From assembly GCA_051201605.1 (NCBI GenBank), contig CP179201.1, positions 2,046,001 to 2,110,000 on the forward strand: 64,000 nt of DNA, read 5' to 3'. Below the pieces are notes generated by a model. The model had not been told where the DNA came from. It made no database searches and saw nothing but the letters and a program-made list of their open reading frames with translations. This DNA is from CABZJG01 sp902512685. GTDB taxonomy: Bacteria > Pseudomonadota > Alphaproteobacteria > Rhodobacterales > Rhodobacteraceae. Each line of letters begins with the position of its first letter. The first letter of the stretch is position 1. The position numbers were made by a program, and so were the translations under genes. Below, piece by piece: positions 1 through 9,700 of this stretch.

Positions 1-335
1 ATTTTTTCTGGCCCCACGCGCCTCGCACGGCCAAAGACATCATTGAAGCCGCTGCAGATGGCGCCCAAGATGCACAGGAAGTGGTTGATGTTTTTGCGTC
101 ATTCATGGGCTCGATTCTTGGAGATCTAGCGCTTATTACTCTCCCCTTTGGTGGAATATACATAATCGGTGGGGTTGCCCGCGCAGTTTTTCCGTTTTTG
201 AACGCGCAAAATTTTGTTTCTGGATTTTGTGACAAGGGAAGATTCAGTGATTTTAACGCTGAATTCTCTGTTCACATTATCGACGATGATTTTGCTGCCC
301 TGAACGGTTGCGTTAGCTTTCTTGGAGAAATTTAG
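1..335 (+). CDS. glk: Glucokinase, C-terminal part (5' end outside window)
   Basis: Only the last ~110 residues are present; the frame is open from the window edge (codons from base 3) to the stop at 333-335. The segment with residues GDLAL followed by GGIYIIGGVA matches the C-terminal part of bacterial glucokinases (ATP:glucose 6-phosphotransferase, cytoplasmic), where a glycine-rich stretch near the end helps form the nucleotide site. This is family recognition from memory and the catalytic residues are not visible. The last 23 bases overlap the 3' end of the convergent MFS gene. Confidence 0.75.
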   Translation, partial: FFWPHAPRTAKDIIEAAADGAQDAQEVVDVFASFMGSILGDLALITLPFGGIYIIGGVARAVFPFLNAQNFVSGFCDKGRFSDFNAEFSVHIIDDDFAALNGCVSFLGEI

Positions 336-1548
336 CCCCTACATCCCTGCTGTAAAGCATCATACCGACAAGCATAAAGACTGTTGAAAAAATAAAAAAC
401 CAACTGATCCAGAGATATTGGGTTTCCAAACCAACTTCGTAGTCGATCAAAACCCCCGTGATACCGGGCCCAATTGCTGATCCCAACACCATTATAGCAG
501 CAGCCATGGCCTTTAAAGCGCCCAGATGCTTGGTTCCATAGAACTCTGCCCAAAAAGCGTTGGGTAACGTGGCATTGGACCCTGAAGTCATTGATAAAAA
601 AAACAATCCAAACACAAAAACTGCAAGCCCGTTGCCAAGTGCAAAACATAAAAAGGCACAAGTCATGGGCAATTGATAAAAAGCAATAAGCCGCGCAGTG
701 CCAAACCGATCAAGGGCCCATCCAGATAGAACCATCATCAAAACTGACGCTCCGGTGAAAAATGGGAAAAAACTTACAAGCGTTATGTGTTCCCATTCTT
801 TGATCTCGGCAAAATGTACTTGTTGGAAAAAGAACGCTGTTGAGAATGCACTTGGGCCTAGAAGTGCGGGCACCATACACCAAAACAAAGGGTGTCTCAG
901 CGCCTCAGAACGTGTCCAATGGCGATCTTTCATCCCCAAAGACATTGCTTCTTCTGCCACAGATTGTGGCGCGCGCTCTTTGCTGAGCAAAAATCGCAAC
1001 ATTGGGGTCGCCAAAATGAGAACAAATGCAGCAATCCACCACAAACTGCGCCAATGCATAAAGCCCATTAAAAATACAAATAATACAGGCAAGCTTGCCT
1101 CTGCTAAAGAAAATCCCATCCCGGCAATTGATAAGGCTCGGCCACGATTAACGACAAACCACCGTGACATCGCAACAACTGACAAATGAGAGCACATCCC
1201 CTGCCCCAACAATCGCAGAGCGAAAATAACGACGGGTAATAAAGCGACCATATACAGATTTGCCATCGCGATAGACGATAGGGCCAGCGCGATAATAACG
1301 ACTGTTCCAAGGGTGCGCGTTCGAATGTAATCGCTCGTAATGCCGGCCCAAATCATCACAAGCGCAGAAGCCCCTGTACCAAGAGAGTAAATTCCGCCCC
1401 AAGCCGAGTGTGAAAGCCCAAATTCTGCACGAATATGACCGGAAAAAATTGATATAAAAAAGGTCTGTCCAAAGCTGGATAGAAAGGCCAGCAATGCGCC
1501 TGCTCCCAGCCAAGCAAGGTTATTCTTTATGAAACTAAAAAACTGCAT
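313..1548 (-). CDS. MFS transporter
   Basis: A 411-residue integral membrane protein with about 12 hydrophobic segments, as in the major facilitator superfamily. The N-terminal region has the run SSFGQTFFIS followed by an amphipathic stretch and WGGIYSLGTGASA, a pattern common in Rhodobacterales MFS proteins of unknown substrate. I chose the ATG at 1548 (MQFFSF); a TTG start 48 bases upstream would add residues with no support. No substrate can be assigned. It stands alone, converging on glk with a 23-base overlap, and the next gene on its 5' side is divergent. Confidence 0.8.
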   Translation of the reverse strand: MQFFSFIKNNLAWLGAGALLAFLSSFGQTFFISIFSGHIRAEFGLSHSAWGGIYSLGTGASALVMIWAGITSDYIRTRTLGTVVIIALALSSIAMANLYMVALLPVVIFALRLLGQGMCSHLSVVAMSRWFVVNRGRALSIAGMGFSLAEASLPVLFVFLMGFMHWRSLWWIAAFVLILATPMLRFLLSKERAPQSVAEEAMSLGMKDRHWTRSEALRHPLFWCMVPALLGPSAFSTAFFFQQVHFAEIKEWEHITLVSFFPFFTGASVLMMVLSGWALDRFGTARLIAFYQLPMTCAFLCFALGNGLAVFVFGLFFLSMTSGSNATLPNAFWAEFYGTKHLGALKAMAAAIMVLGSAIGPGITGVLIDYEVGLETQYLWISWFFIFSTVFMLVGMMLYSRDVGAKFLQES

Positions 1549-1734
1549 CTTTTTCCATTCCAGTGCATTTATTTTAGCTAAATTCAATTTACCCAAAAGA
1601 ACAGAAAAATCGCATCTTGCAACTCACAGTTCTTTGCTGGTTAAAGGAAAAAACTGTTATTTTGGAAAATTCGGATTTATCACGGTAAATACAATTGGTT
1701 CCTGGACTTAGCAGTATTTAGGTGGAGATATCGC

Positions 1735-2910
1735 ATGGCTGATCCGTTGCAAAAAATTGCAGACAATTACGTATCTAAGAAAAAATTCTCTGGAATTGAA
1801 TGGCAAATAGAAAAGAATGGGGCCTGTTTTCACCGCGGCCGGGCTGGATTTGCGGATTTTGAAAAGAAAACGCCAATTTCCGAAACTGCAATTTATCGAA
1901 TTTATTCGATGACCAAGCCCATAATATCCGTGCTTGCATTGCAGTTGATTGAACAAGGATCATTTAACTTGAACGATCCTGTTGCGGTTTATGACGAGCG
2001 TTTTTCTTCAATGGCTGTGCTGCATGCCAGCGGTAAAATCGAGCCTGCAGAAACTTTAATCACTGTTGAACACTTGCTGACCCATCGCGCCGGTTTTTCA
2101 TATGAATTCATCATGGGCTGTCATATATCTCCTTATTACAGACAGGCAGAAATTATGGGTAATGCAGAGCGCGATCTGGATGGCATGATGGACGCATTAT
2201 GTTCCTTACCCCTTGCCTTTCACCCAGGATCTGCCTGGCGCTATAGTGTTTCAACAGATGTGCTTGCACATATTATTCAACGGGCAACAGGCAAATCAAT
2301 TCAAGCTCTTTTGAGCAAAATGATTTTTGCGCCACTCAAAATGGTGGATACCAGTTTCCATCTCACACAAAAAGATTTGCCGCGCCTTATGAGTATGTAC
2401 GGAACCAGCGATCTGGAAAGCCTTCCGCCTATTACCCCTCCGAAGCATGTATTGAAAGCATTAGACGTGAGTGAGAAACATCCCATAGGGTCAAAGACAT
2501 TCTGCCGCGGCGGCTATGGTTTGTTTTCCACCTTGAGTGATTATGCGTCTTTCGCAAGAATGCTATTAGACGGCAAAGCCCCATCGGGGGAAGTTATTTT
2601 ATCCCCTGAAACGTTGAAAATGATGCGTCCGAACAGAATACCGCAAAACGAATTGCCTTTGCGCATTTCTTATTGGCCCTTGCTTGGCTATGGCTGGAAT
2701 TTAATCGGCCGCATTATGCTCGACCCAAGCATAGCCATTGCCCCTAGTAATTTTGATGAATTTGGCTGGGCTGGTGCTGCCAACACTTTTTTCTGGGTTG
2801 ATCCTAAAGAACAGCTAACCGGCGTAATTATGAGTCAATTTATTGGAAGTGGCGTCCCGCTTATTGAAGATATGCGAACAGCGGTTTATGAAGCACTGGA
2901 ACAGTCTTAA
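1735..2910 (+). CDS. Serine hydrolase, class C beta-lactamase/esterase family
   Basis: A 391-residue protein of the beta-lactamase-like serine hydrolase family. The S-x-x-K motif is SMTK at residues 58-61 (nucleophile Ser58, general base Lys61), and Tyr170 in YSV fits the second catalytic motif of class C and EstB-type enzymes. A GWAGAANT segment near the C-terminus resembles the third motif of EstB-type esterases. There is no signal peptide, so a cytoplasmic esterase or lactonase is more likely than a secreted beta-lactamase. AGGTGGAG precedes the ATG at a good distance. The stop is two bases from the cobQ stop on the other strand. Substrate unknown. Confidence 0.85.
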   Translation: MADPLQKIADNYVSKKKFSGIEWQIEKNGACFHRGRAGFADFEKKTPISETAIYRIYSMTKPIISVLALQLIEQGSFNLNDPVAVYDERFSSMAVLHASGKIEPAETLITVEHLLTHRAGFSYEFIMGCHISPYYRQAEIMGNAERDLDGMMDALCSLPLAFHPGSAWRYSVSTDVLAHIIQRATGKSIQALLSKMIFAPLKMVDTSFHLTQKDLPRLMSMYGTSDLESLPPITPPKHVLKALDVSEKHPIGSKTFCRGGYGLFSTLSDYASFARMLLDGKAPSGEVILSPETLKMMRPNRIPQNELPLRISYWPLLGYGWNLIGRIMLDPSIAIAPSNFDEFGWAGAANTFFWVDPKEQLTGVIMSQFIGSGVPLIEDMRTAVYEALEQS

Positions 2911-2912
2911 GC

Positions 2913-4358
2913 TTACCGAGCACAAGTTACCAAATGATCCAAATCGACATAAAGCTCAATGTGTTTTGCCAGATCATCTAATGCTCTCTCAACACTTTCC
3001 GCATATGATAGCCGGCTTGCCGCAATACCCAATTGCCCCAGAAAGCACCTACGAAATTCATCATCTGAGAACATTCCATGTAAATAGCTACCGAAAATGC
3101 GGCCATCTTCACTGATCGCGCCCTCATTGACATCCCCGATGCATGCAAAGGGGCGCGCGCAATCCGGACCGCTCGTCTGCCCGATATGAATCTCATACCC
3201 TGAGAAGTTTAACCCAGTGTCTTGATGCCGCGCGACAACTTCCGTTAGCGCTTTTTTGGGTTTCATAACGGTTTTTGTTTTCAACAAACCCAAACCTTCT
3301 GTAGCGCCATTTGCGCCTTCTATGCCCTCCGGGTCATCAATCGATGCACCAAGCATCTGATAGCCGCCGCAAATACCCAATATGTATCCACCACGGCGGT
3401 GATGAGCCATAAGATCAATGTCCCATCCTTGCTGGCGCAAATAGTTCAAATCACCCGTTGTTGATTTGCTGCCTGGGATAATCACCAAACTTGAATCTAC
3501 TGGAATTGTTTGGCCCGCTTTTAAAATAGTCACCCTTAAATCCGGATCATTTGAAAGAGGATCAAGATCATCAAAATTCGCTATGCGCGACAGACCCAGA
3601 CACACAATGTGCGGCTTGCCTGGTCTTTGAGGTGTCGAAATATCCAAAGCATCTTCTGCAGGAAGTTTCCAAGCATCTGAAAAATAGGGAACCACGCCAA
3701 AGCCTGACCAGCCAGTCTTTTGTTCAATCATCTTATATCCGTCATCAAACAATTTCGGATCACCGCGAAATTTGTTCACCAAAAACCCGATGATTTGCTT
3801 TTCATCTTCCGGATCAAGAACGGCTTTGGTGCCCACCAATTGGGCAATGACCCCGCCGCGGTCAATATCACCGGTCAAAAGGACGGGTACGTTACCAGCG
3901 CGAGCAAATCCCATATTAGCAATATCACCTGCTCGCAAATTAATCTCTGCTGGACTGCCCGCACCTTCAACAACCACCAAATCATGTTTTGATTTCAGAC
4001 GTTCAAAACTCTCCAGAACATAAGGCAATAATTTTGGCTTAAGACCTGCGTACTCACGGGCTTTACTTGTGGCAAAACGTTTGCCTTGTACAATCACTTG
4101 TGAGCCTGTTTCACTTTCAGGTTTTAATAAAACCGGGTTCATATCACATAATGGCGAAAGACCACAGGCTTGCGCCTGCAAGGCCTGAGCACGGCCAATT
4201 TCTCCGCCGTCCGAGGTCACGGCCGCATTATTTGACATATTCTGCGGCTTAAAAGGGGCTACTTTAAGCCCTTGTTTATAAAGTGCGCGACACATCCCTG
4301 CCACGAGAAGGGATTTTCCCACATTTGATCCAGTTCCCTGCACCATCAAGGCGGGCAT
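2913..4358 (-). CDS. cobQ: Cobyric acid synthase
   Basis: 481 residues, normal for the family. It amidates four peripheral carboxylates (b, d, e, g) of adenosylcobyrinic a,c-diamide to give adenosylcobyric acid, using glutamine and ATP. The N-terminal P-loop-like GTGSNVGKS is at residues 8-16 and is followed by FKPQNMSNN. The C-terminal class I glutamine amidotransferase domain has its nucleophile at Cys330 in GICGGYQM and a YLHG histidine near residue 425. It lies two bases downstream of cobO on the same strand, so the two are probably co-transcribed. It is not downstream of either riboswitch in the window. Confidence 0.96.
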   Translation of the reverse strand: MPALMVQGTGSNVGKSLLVAGMCRALYKQGLKVAPFKPQNMSNNAAVTSDGGEIGRAQALQAQACGLSPLCDMNPVLLKPESETGSQVIVQGKRFATSKAREYAGLKPKLLPYVLESFERLKSKHDLVVVEGAGSPAEINLRAGDIANMGFARAGNVPVLLTGDIDRGGVIAQLVGTKAVLDPEDEKQIIGFLVNKFRGDPKLFDDGYKMIEQKTGWSGFGVVPYFSDAWKLPAEDALDISTPQRPGKPHIVCLGLSRIANFDDLDPLSNDPDLRVTILKAGQTIPVDSSLVIIPGSKSTTGDLNYLRQQGWDIDLMAHHRRGGYILGICGGYQMLGASIDDPEGIEGANGATEGLGLLKTKTVMKPKKALTEVVARHQDTGLNFSGYEIHIGQTSGPDCARPFACIGDVNEGAISEDGRIFGSYLHGMFSDDEFRRCFLGQLGIAASRLSYAESVERALDDLAKHIELYVDLDHLVTCAR

Positions 4359-4360
4359 CT

Positions 4361-4969
4361 TTAGAACTCCACTCCCAATTGCGCCATAACGCCATCCTTA
4401 AACGGGTGTTTGAGCAAAGTCATTTCCGTAACCAAATCCGCTGCTTCAATCAATTCTGGCTTGGCATTGCGCCCGGTTAGGCAGACATGGGTCATATGCG
4501 GTTTTTCAGCCAGTAAAAAGTCCACCACCTCATCAATATCTATATAACCATAGCGCAAGGCGATATTAATTTCGTCCAAAAGTACAAATTTAAACTTTTC
4601 GTCCTTGATTAATTCTTTTGCGCGCTGCCAACCGGCTTGCGCCGCTGCTATATCACGCTCGCGGTCTTGCGTTTCCCAAGTAAAACCTTCGCCAGACACC
4701 ACAAATGTGCACTCTTCTTGAAACCGTTCAGTTAGTAATTTTCTTTCGCCAGTGACCCAAGTGCCTTTGATGAACTGCACCACTGCACAGGGCATTTGAT
4801 GCGCGATACAGCGCATTATCATGCCGAACCCAGACGAAGATTTACCCTTGCCCGCGCCCGTGTGCACCATAATCAGACCTTTTTCTTTGGTCTTTGACTG
4901 CATTATTTTATCACGTGCAGCCTTGATCTTCTGCATTTTTGCTTTGTGCCGCTGATTTTCATCCACCAT
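4361..4969 (-). CDS. cobO: Cob(I)yrinic acid a,c-diamide adenosyltransferase
   Basis: 202 residues; CobO/BtuR-type corrinoid adenosyltransferase that moves the 5'-deoxyadenosyl group from ATP to Co(I) corrinoid. The Walker A-like GAGKGKSS is at residues 38-45, with a conserved DEIN segment in the middle. The start is set at 4969 because AAGGA lies six bases upstream; the in-frame ATG at 4975 directly abuts that site and is less likely. It is the first gene of a cobO-cobQ pair, divergent from the riboswitch-led cob operon, and its promoter must lie in or next to the riboswitch DNA. Confidence 0.95.
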   Translation of the reverse strand: MVDENQRHKAKMQKIKAARDKIMQSKTKEKGLIMVHTGAGKGKSSSGFGMIMRCIAHQMPCAVVQFIKGTWVTGERKLLTERFQEECTFVVSGEGFTWETQDRERDIAAAQAGWQRAKELIKDEKFKFVLLDEINIALRYGYIDIDEVVDFLLAEKPHMTHVCLTGRNAKPELIEAADLVTEMTLLKHPFKDGVMAQLGVEF

Positions 4970-5021
4970 TGTCATTCCTTTTGCTTGACTTGACCACGCC
5001 CATAGCGCATTGCAATTCAAC

Positions 5022-5214
5022 GTTGGTTCCTGTTCTTAGAACAGGCGAAGAGGGAATGCGACCGGTTTTACGACGCCCAAGATGTCTAAGCCGAAATGCA
5101 GCCGCCCCCGCGACCGTGACCAGAAAGCGCACGCCATCCACTGGCAAAACCGGGAAGGTGCGATGCGCGTTGAGGCACAAGCCTCTGGATCTGCAAGCCG
5201 GGAGACCTGCCAAC
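5022..5214 (+). ncRNA. Cobalamin riboswitch (first)
   Basis: Contains the B12-box-like core GCCGCCCCCGCGACCGTGACC (here from about 5100), the GAGGGAATGCGACCGG segment upstream, and the closing AAGCCGGGAGACCTGCC. GTTGG at 5022-5026 can pair with CCAAC at 5210-5214 to close stem P1. These are standard landmarks of adenosylcobalamin riboswitches. It lies about 110 bases before the DUF1636-cobW-cobN operon and should repress that operon when cobalamin is plentiful. Confidence 0.92.
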
Positions 5215-5256
5215 ATGAATTAAAACCCAGTCCGGACGGGGTGTGCCGGGGCGGTC

Positions 5257-5274
5257 CACGTGAAGTATCACGTG
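5257..5274 (+). promoter_or_regulatory. Perfect hairpin between riboswitch and first gene
   Basis: CACGTGA-AGTA-TCACGTG is a 7-bp perfect stem with a 4-base loop, 43 bases after the riboswitch and 50 bases before the DUF1636 start. No U-tract follows, so it is not an ordinary terminator. It could be part of the riboswitch expression platform, an RNA-stabilising hairpin, or a protein site (CACGTG). The structure is seen directly; the role is inferred. Confidence 0.45.
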
Positions 5275-5323
5275 CCCTGCTTTGCCCTGTCGGACGTTAC
5301 CCACGAATGGCCCGAGGAACACG

Positions 5324-5710
5324 ATGCAGGAAACACACCCAAAACCGATCGAGCTCTTGGTCTGCAAGTCCTGTCGCCATGTTGGAGCAAATTCCGAAGA
5401 CGAAACCCGTCCGGGAACACGTCTGCTAGAGGCTTTGGAAGGGACCAATCTTCCACCGGAAATCACCCTTAAATCAGTTTCTTGTTTCGCAAACTGTTCG
5501 AACGGGTGCTCGATTGTTTTGCGAAGCCCCGAACGTTGGAGCTATGTTTACGGAAATCTTAACCCTGCAGAGCATGTTGATGTCATCATTGATGGCGCGA
5601 AGAAGTATCTGAATGCCGCAGATGGAAAAGTACCATGGCGCGAAAGATCGGATCACTTTCGTAAAAACTGTGTCGCCCGTATTCCCCCGATTGAGGTAGA
5701 AAATGACTGA
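5324..5710 (+). CDS. DUF1636 family cysteine-rich protein, cobW-linked
   Basis: 128 residues with five cysteines in C14-x2-C17 and C54-x3-C58-x3-C62, a pattern recalling thioredoxin-like [2Fe-2S] ferredoxins or metal-binding proteins. It matches my memory of the DUF1636 family, which often adjoins cobW or cobN. The start at 5324 has GAGGA upstream at good spacing. It is the first gene behind the cobalamin riboswitch and overlaps cobW by eight bases, so it is very likely translationally coupled to it. A role in cobalt handling or redox for cobaltochelation is inferred from context only; biochemical function unknown. Confidence 0.75.
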   Translation: MQETHPKPIELLVCKSCRHVGANSEDETRPGTRLLEALEGTNLPPEITLKSVSCFANCSNGCSIVLRSPERWSYVYGNLNPAEHVDVIIDGAKKYLNAADGKVPWRERSDHFRKNCVARIPPIEVEND

Positions 5711-6740
5711 TCTAACCAAACTTCCTGTAACAGTGATCACTGGATTTTTAGGATCTGGTAAAACCACCTTGATCCGTCACTTGATGCAGAACCCTGGTGG
5801 TAAGCGGCTGGCTGTTATCGTCAATGAGTTCGGCGATGTCGGCGTTGATGGCGACATCTTAAAGTCTTGCGCCATTCCAGAGTGCCCAGCAGAAAACATT
5901 CTAGAGCTCGCAAATGGCTGCATCTGCTGCACTGTCGCAGATGATTTCATTCCGACCATCGAAGCTTTGATGGCGCTTTCTCCACGGCCAGAACATATTC
6001 TGATCGAAACCTCTGGCTTGGCGCTTCCAAAACCTTTGCTCAAAGCTTTTGACTGGCCTGATATTCGCTCACGGATCACCGTGGATGGCGTGATCGCTCT
6101 GGCCGACGCCGAAGCAGTTGCGGCTGGCCGGTTTGCTCCAAATATTGATGCCGTGGAGGCGCAGCGCGCTGCCGACGACAGTTTGGATCACGAAACCCCC
6201 TTGTCAGAAGTTTTCGAAGACCAGATTTCCTGCGCTGATCTTATTCTTTTAACAAAACCTGATTTGGCCGGTGCAGACGGGATAGCAAGAGCCAAGGATA
6301 TCATCGCCGCCGAAGCGCCTCGCCCTTTGCCCGTGGTTGAGGTGGCCGAAGGTGTCGTTGATCCTCGGGTTATTTTGGGATTAGAGGCCGCGGCAGAGGA
6401 TGATATGGATGCAAGACCATCGCATCACGATGCGCCGCATGATCATGATCATGAAGACTTCGACAGCATTGTTGTTGAGTTGAACGAAGTGCAAAATCCA
6501 GAAACATTGGCGCAGCGCATTGAGCAATTGGCAAAAGAGCAAAATATTTTGCGCGTTAAAGGCTATGCTGCGGTGCAAGATAAACCCATGCGACTTTTAG
6601 TTCAGGCCGTAGGGTCCCGAGTTCGGACGCAATTTGATCGCCCTTGGTTGCCCCAAGAACCCCGCGCAGGTCGATTGGTCGTTATCGGAGAACATGATAA
6701 TATAAACCGTAAAGCTATTGAAACCACTCTCATGGAGTAA
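5703..6740 (+). CDS. cobW: Cobalamin biosynthesis GTPase CobW
   Basis: 345 residues, G3E-family GTPase/metallochaperone thought to deliver Co(II) to the CobNST chelatase. The Walker A GFLGSGKTT is at residues 14-22 and the metal-binding GCICC at 72-76. A histidine-rich linker (HH, then HDHDH) at about 236-251 separates the GTPase domain from the C-terminal CobW domain. The start overlaps DUF1636 by eight bases, and the stop is immediately followed by cobN. Part of the riboswitch-led operon. Confidence 0.95.
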   Translation: MTDLTKLPVTVITGFLGSGKTTLIRHLMQNPGGKRLAVIVNEFGDVGVDGDILKSCAIPECPAENILELANGCICCTVADDFIPTIEALMALSPRPEHILIETSGLALPKPLLKAFDWPDIRSRITVDGVIALADAEAVAAGRFAPNIDAVEAQRAADDSLDHETPLSEVFEDQISCADLILLTKPDLAGADGIARAKDIIAAEAPRPLPVVEVAEGVVDPRVILGLEAAAEDDMDARPSHHDAPHDHDHEDFDSIVVELNEVQNPETLAQRIEQLAKEQNILRVKGYAAVQDKPMRLLVQAVGSRVRTQFDRPWLPQEPRAGRLVVIGEHDNINRKAIETTLME

Positions 6741-9700
6741 ATGCAGTCGATGCATGTTATCTTTCGCGAAAGCCACGGGTTAGAAGAAACCGACACACCG
6801 CAGGATCTGGGGCAAAGCCCTGCTGATCTTGTGGTTTTGTCATTTTCGGACAGTGACTTGGGCGCTTTTGCAGCGGGCTGGCATCAAGAAAAAGCTCACT
6901 TACCATCCTTACGGCTGGCCAATTTAACCGCCCTAAAGCATCCACTTTCGGTAGATACCTATATAGAGAAAACTCTAATCGGTGCACGGGGTATTCTGAT
7001 CCGCCTTATTGGAGGCATGCCTTATTGGTCCTATGGCCTGCAACAGGTTCGTGCATTGGCAATTGAAAAAGGTATAGCACTGGCAGTATTGCCAGCGGAT
7101 GGGCGCATTGACCCGCAACTAGATGAGATATCTACGCTACCAATATCAACGCTAAGACAACTGTCCATGCTTTGTGAAACCGGCGGCGCACCCGCTGCCC
7201 GTGCAGCTCTTGCACAGCTTGCCTTAGCCTCGGGCTTATACGCTCGTCCCGATTTAATCAGCAAATCTCTTCCCCAAGTAGGCGCATGGACCCATCAATC
7301 AGGTATTGTATGCCCAAATATTTTTAATCCTGATGTGCGGCAGAAACCCCTTATAATTTTGAGTTTTTATCTCTCTTATCTACGCGCCGCAGACCTTGCG
7401 CCGATCGAAGCAATAAGCCGTGAGTTAGAACAGCATGGGTATGATACCCTTGGGCTCTTTGCTCCCTCATTAAAAGAGCCGCAAGCAGCGGGATGGCTCA
7501 CGCGGCAAATAAAATACCTAAAACCGGCAGCCATTATCAATGCCACTGCATTTTCTGGCAAAGGATCAACTGGAGCCTCTCCACTTGATGCAGCAGGTGT
7601 ACCTGTCTTTCAAATGGCCCTTGCAACATCTACCCGATCGGCTTGGCGGAATGGTGAGCGTGGCCTATCCCCTGCAGATCTTGCGATGCATGTCGTGTTG
7701 CCAGAAGTAGATGGCCGGATCTTTTCTGGTGTTGCCTCATTCAAGCAACCTGGCGTCAAAGACCCTGAACTGGAATTTTCAAGGTTTGCACACCAACCTG
7801 ATAAGGACCGCATAAAAGCACTTGCGCGCCGCGTTAGGGCACATATTGTTTTACAAGACAAAAATAACAATGAAAAAAAGCCGGCTTTGATTTTATCCAC
7901 TTATCCCGGGAAACACTGGCAAATGGCCCACGCTGTGGGGCTTGATGCGATAGCTTCGGCAAAAAGTATTCTGAATGATCTGGCAGACGAAGGATACCAC
8001 ATCGAACCCAGTGATGATTTGCCAACCGAGTTGGAGAAACCTTCACTAAAGTGGCCGGTAGACGATTATCAAAAGGCATTGAAATCCCTTTCAGGGTCGC
8101 TTCAAAAATCACTCAAAGACATTTGGGGCAACCCGCAGGATGACCCTTTAGTATCCGCCGGTTTTTTTGAGTTTTCTGCCATCAAGCAAGGAAATGCTTT
8201 GGTGGCCTTGCAACCTGAACGCGGTTGGAGGAATGATCGAGACAGCGATTATCACGATACATCTCGTACACCGCGACACTCTTACGTCGCATTTTATTTA
8301 TGGCTGCGCGAAGTATTTGGCGCAGATGCGCTTATTCATATCGGCGCGCATGGCACTCTTGAATGGTTGCCGGGAAAATCAGTTGCGCTTTCATCCGAGT
8401 GCTGGCCAGAGACTTTAATTGGTGACCTTCCGGTTATTTATCCCTTTATCGTGAATGATCCGGGAGAAGCGGCACAAGCGAAACGGCGGATCGGAGCCAT
8501 CACATTGGGGCATGTGCCCCCAGCTTTGAAACAAAGCGCCGTACCGGACCGGATGTCACAATTAGAGGCATTGCTGGATGAATTTTCCAACGCAGATGGT
8601 TTGGACCCCAAACGACGCGATCGCCTTCAACTCGATATTCGCAGTGAAGCCCAAGCCCTAGGTGTCGAAGCCGATCTTGGCCTTGATAAAGCGGCTTCAG
8701 CAGCAGAAGCCATCACACGCATAGACAGGTTTGTTTGTGACATAAAGGAAAGCCAATATGGCGATGGCTTGCATGTTTTTGGACGGACATCTGACGTAAA
8801 ATCACCCATTGATATAACTGCGTCGGCCCAAAACGAGCGCAGGGGTCTTTTAGCCGCGCTCGCCGGCAAACGAATTGAGTCAGGACCTTCTGGTTCGCCT
8901 TATCGCGGACGAAGCGATGTGCTTCCTACGGGCCGTAATCTTTACACCACCGACCCCAGAGCCGTGCCCACACGGTCTGCCTATGCACAGGGTGTCAAAC
9001 TGGCAGAAGAACTGGTTCGACGGCATTTACAGGATCAGGGAGAGTACCCCAAAAATCTGATTGTGGATTTATGGGGATCGGCAACCATGCGCACGGCCGG
9101 CGAAGAATTTGCCATGGCTTTGCATTTGCTGGGTGTCAAACCAAAGTGGGATAAAGGCTCTGAACGTGTTAGCGGCATTGAAATAATCCCTATAGCCGAA
9201 CTTGCGCGGCCAAGACTTGATGTAACGTTACGGGTTTCAGGACTTTTTCGAGATGTCTTTCCAACTCTAACAGCTTTGTTTTCCCAAGCTGTGCGCAGCT
9301 TGGCTAAACGCGACGAAGCAATAGACTGGAACCCATTTGTGGCAGCTCAGCATCAAAGCCGTGTCTTTGGTCCTGCACCTGCCAGCTATGGCCTTGGCAT
9401 GACGGATCTTACTGAACATTATACTGATCAAGCGCGCGCCGCGGCCGGTCAAGCTTGGCTCAAGGCAAGCGCCTATGCCTTTGATGGTGAAAACGTTACC
9501 CATCAGCCCCAAGCAATTGCCGAGCGCGTTGCCAAAGCAGATAGTTTTGTTCACCTGCAGGATCTGTGCGAAACGGATCTTTTACTTGCAGCAGATTACG
9601 CAACACATGAAGCAGGTTTTGCAGCCGCTCAAAGCGTTACCGGTGGTTCAGCAGCGCTATATCATATGGATAACACGCGCCCCGAAACGCCACGTGCGCG

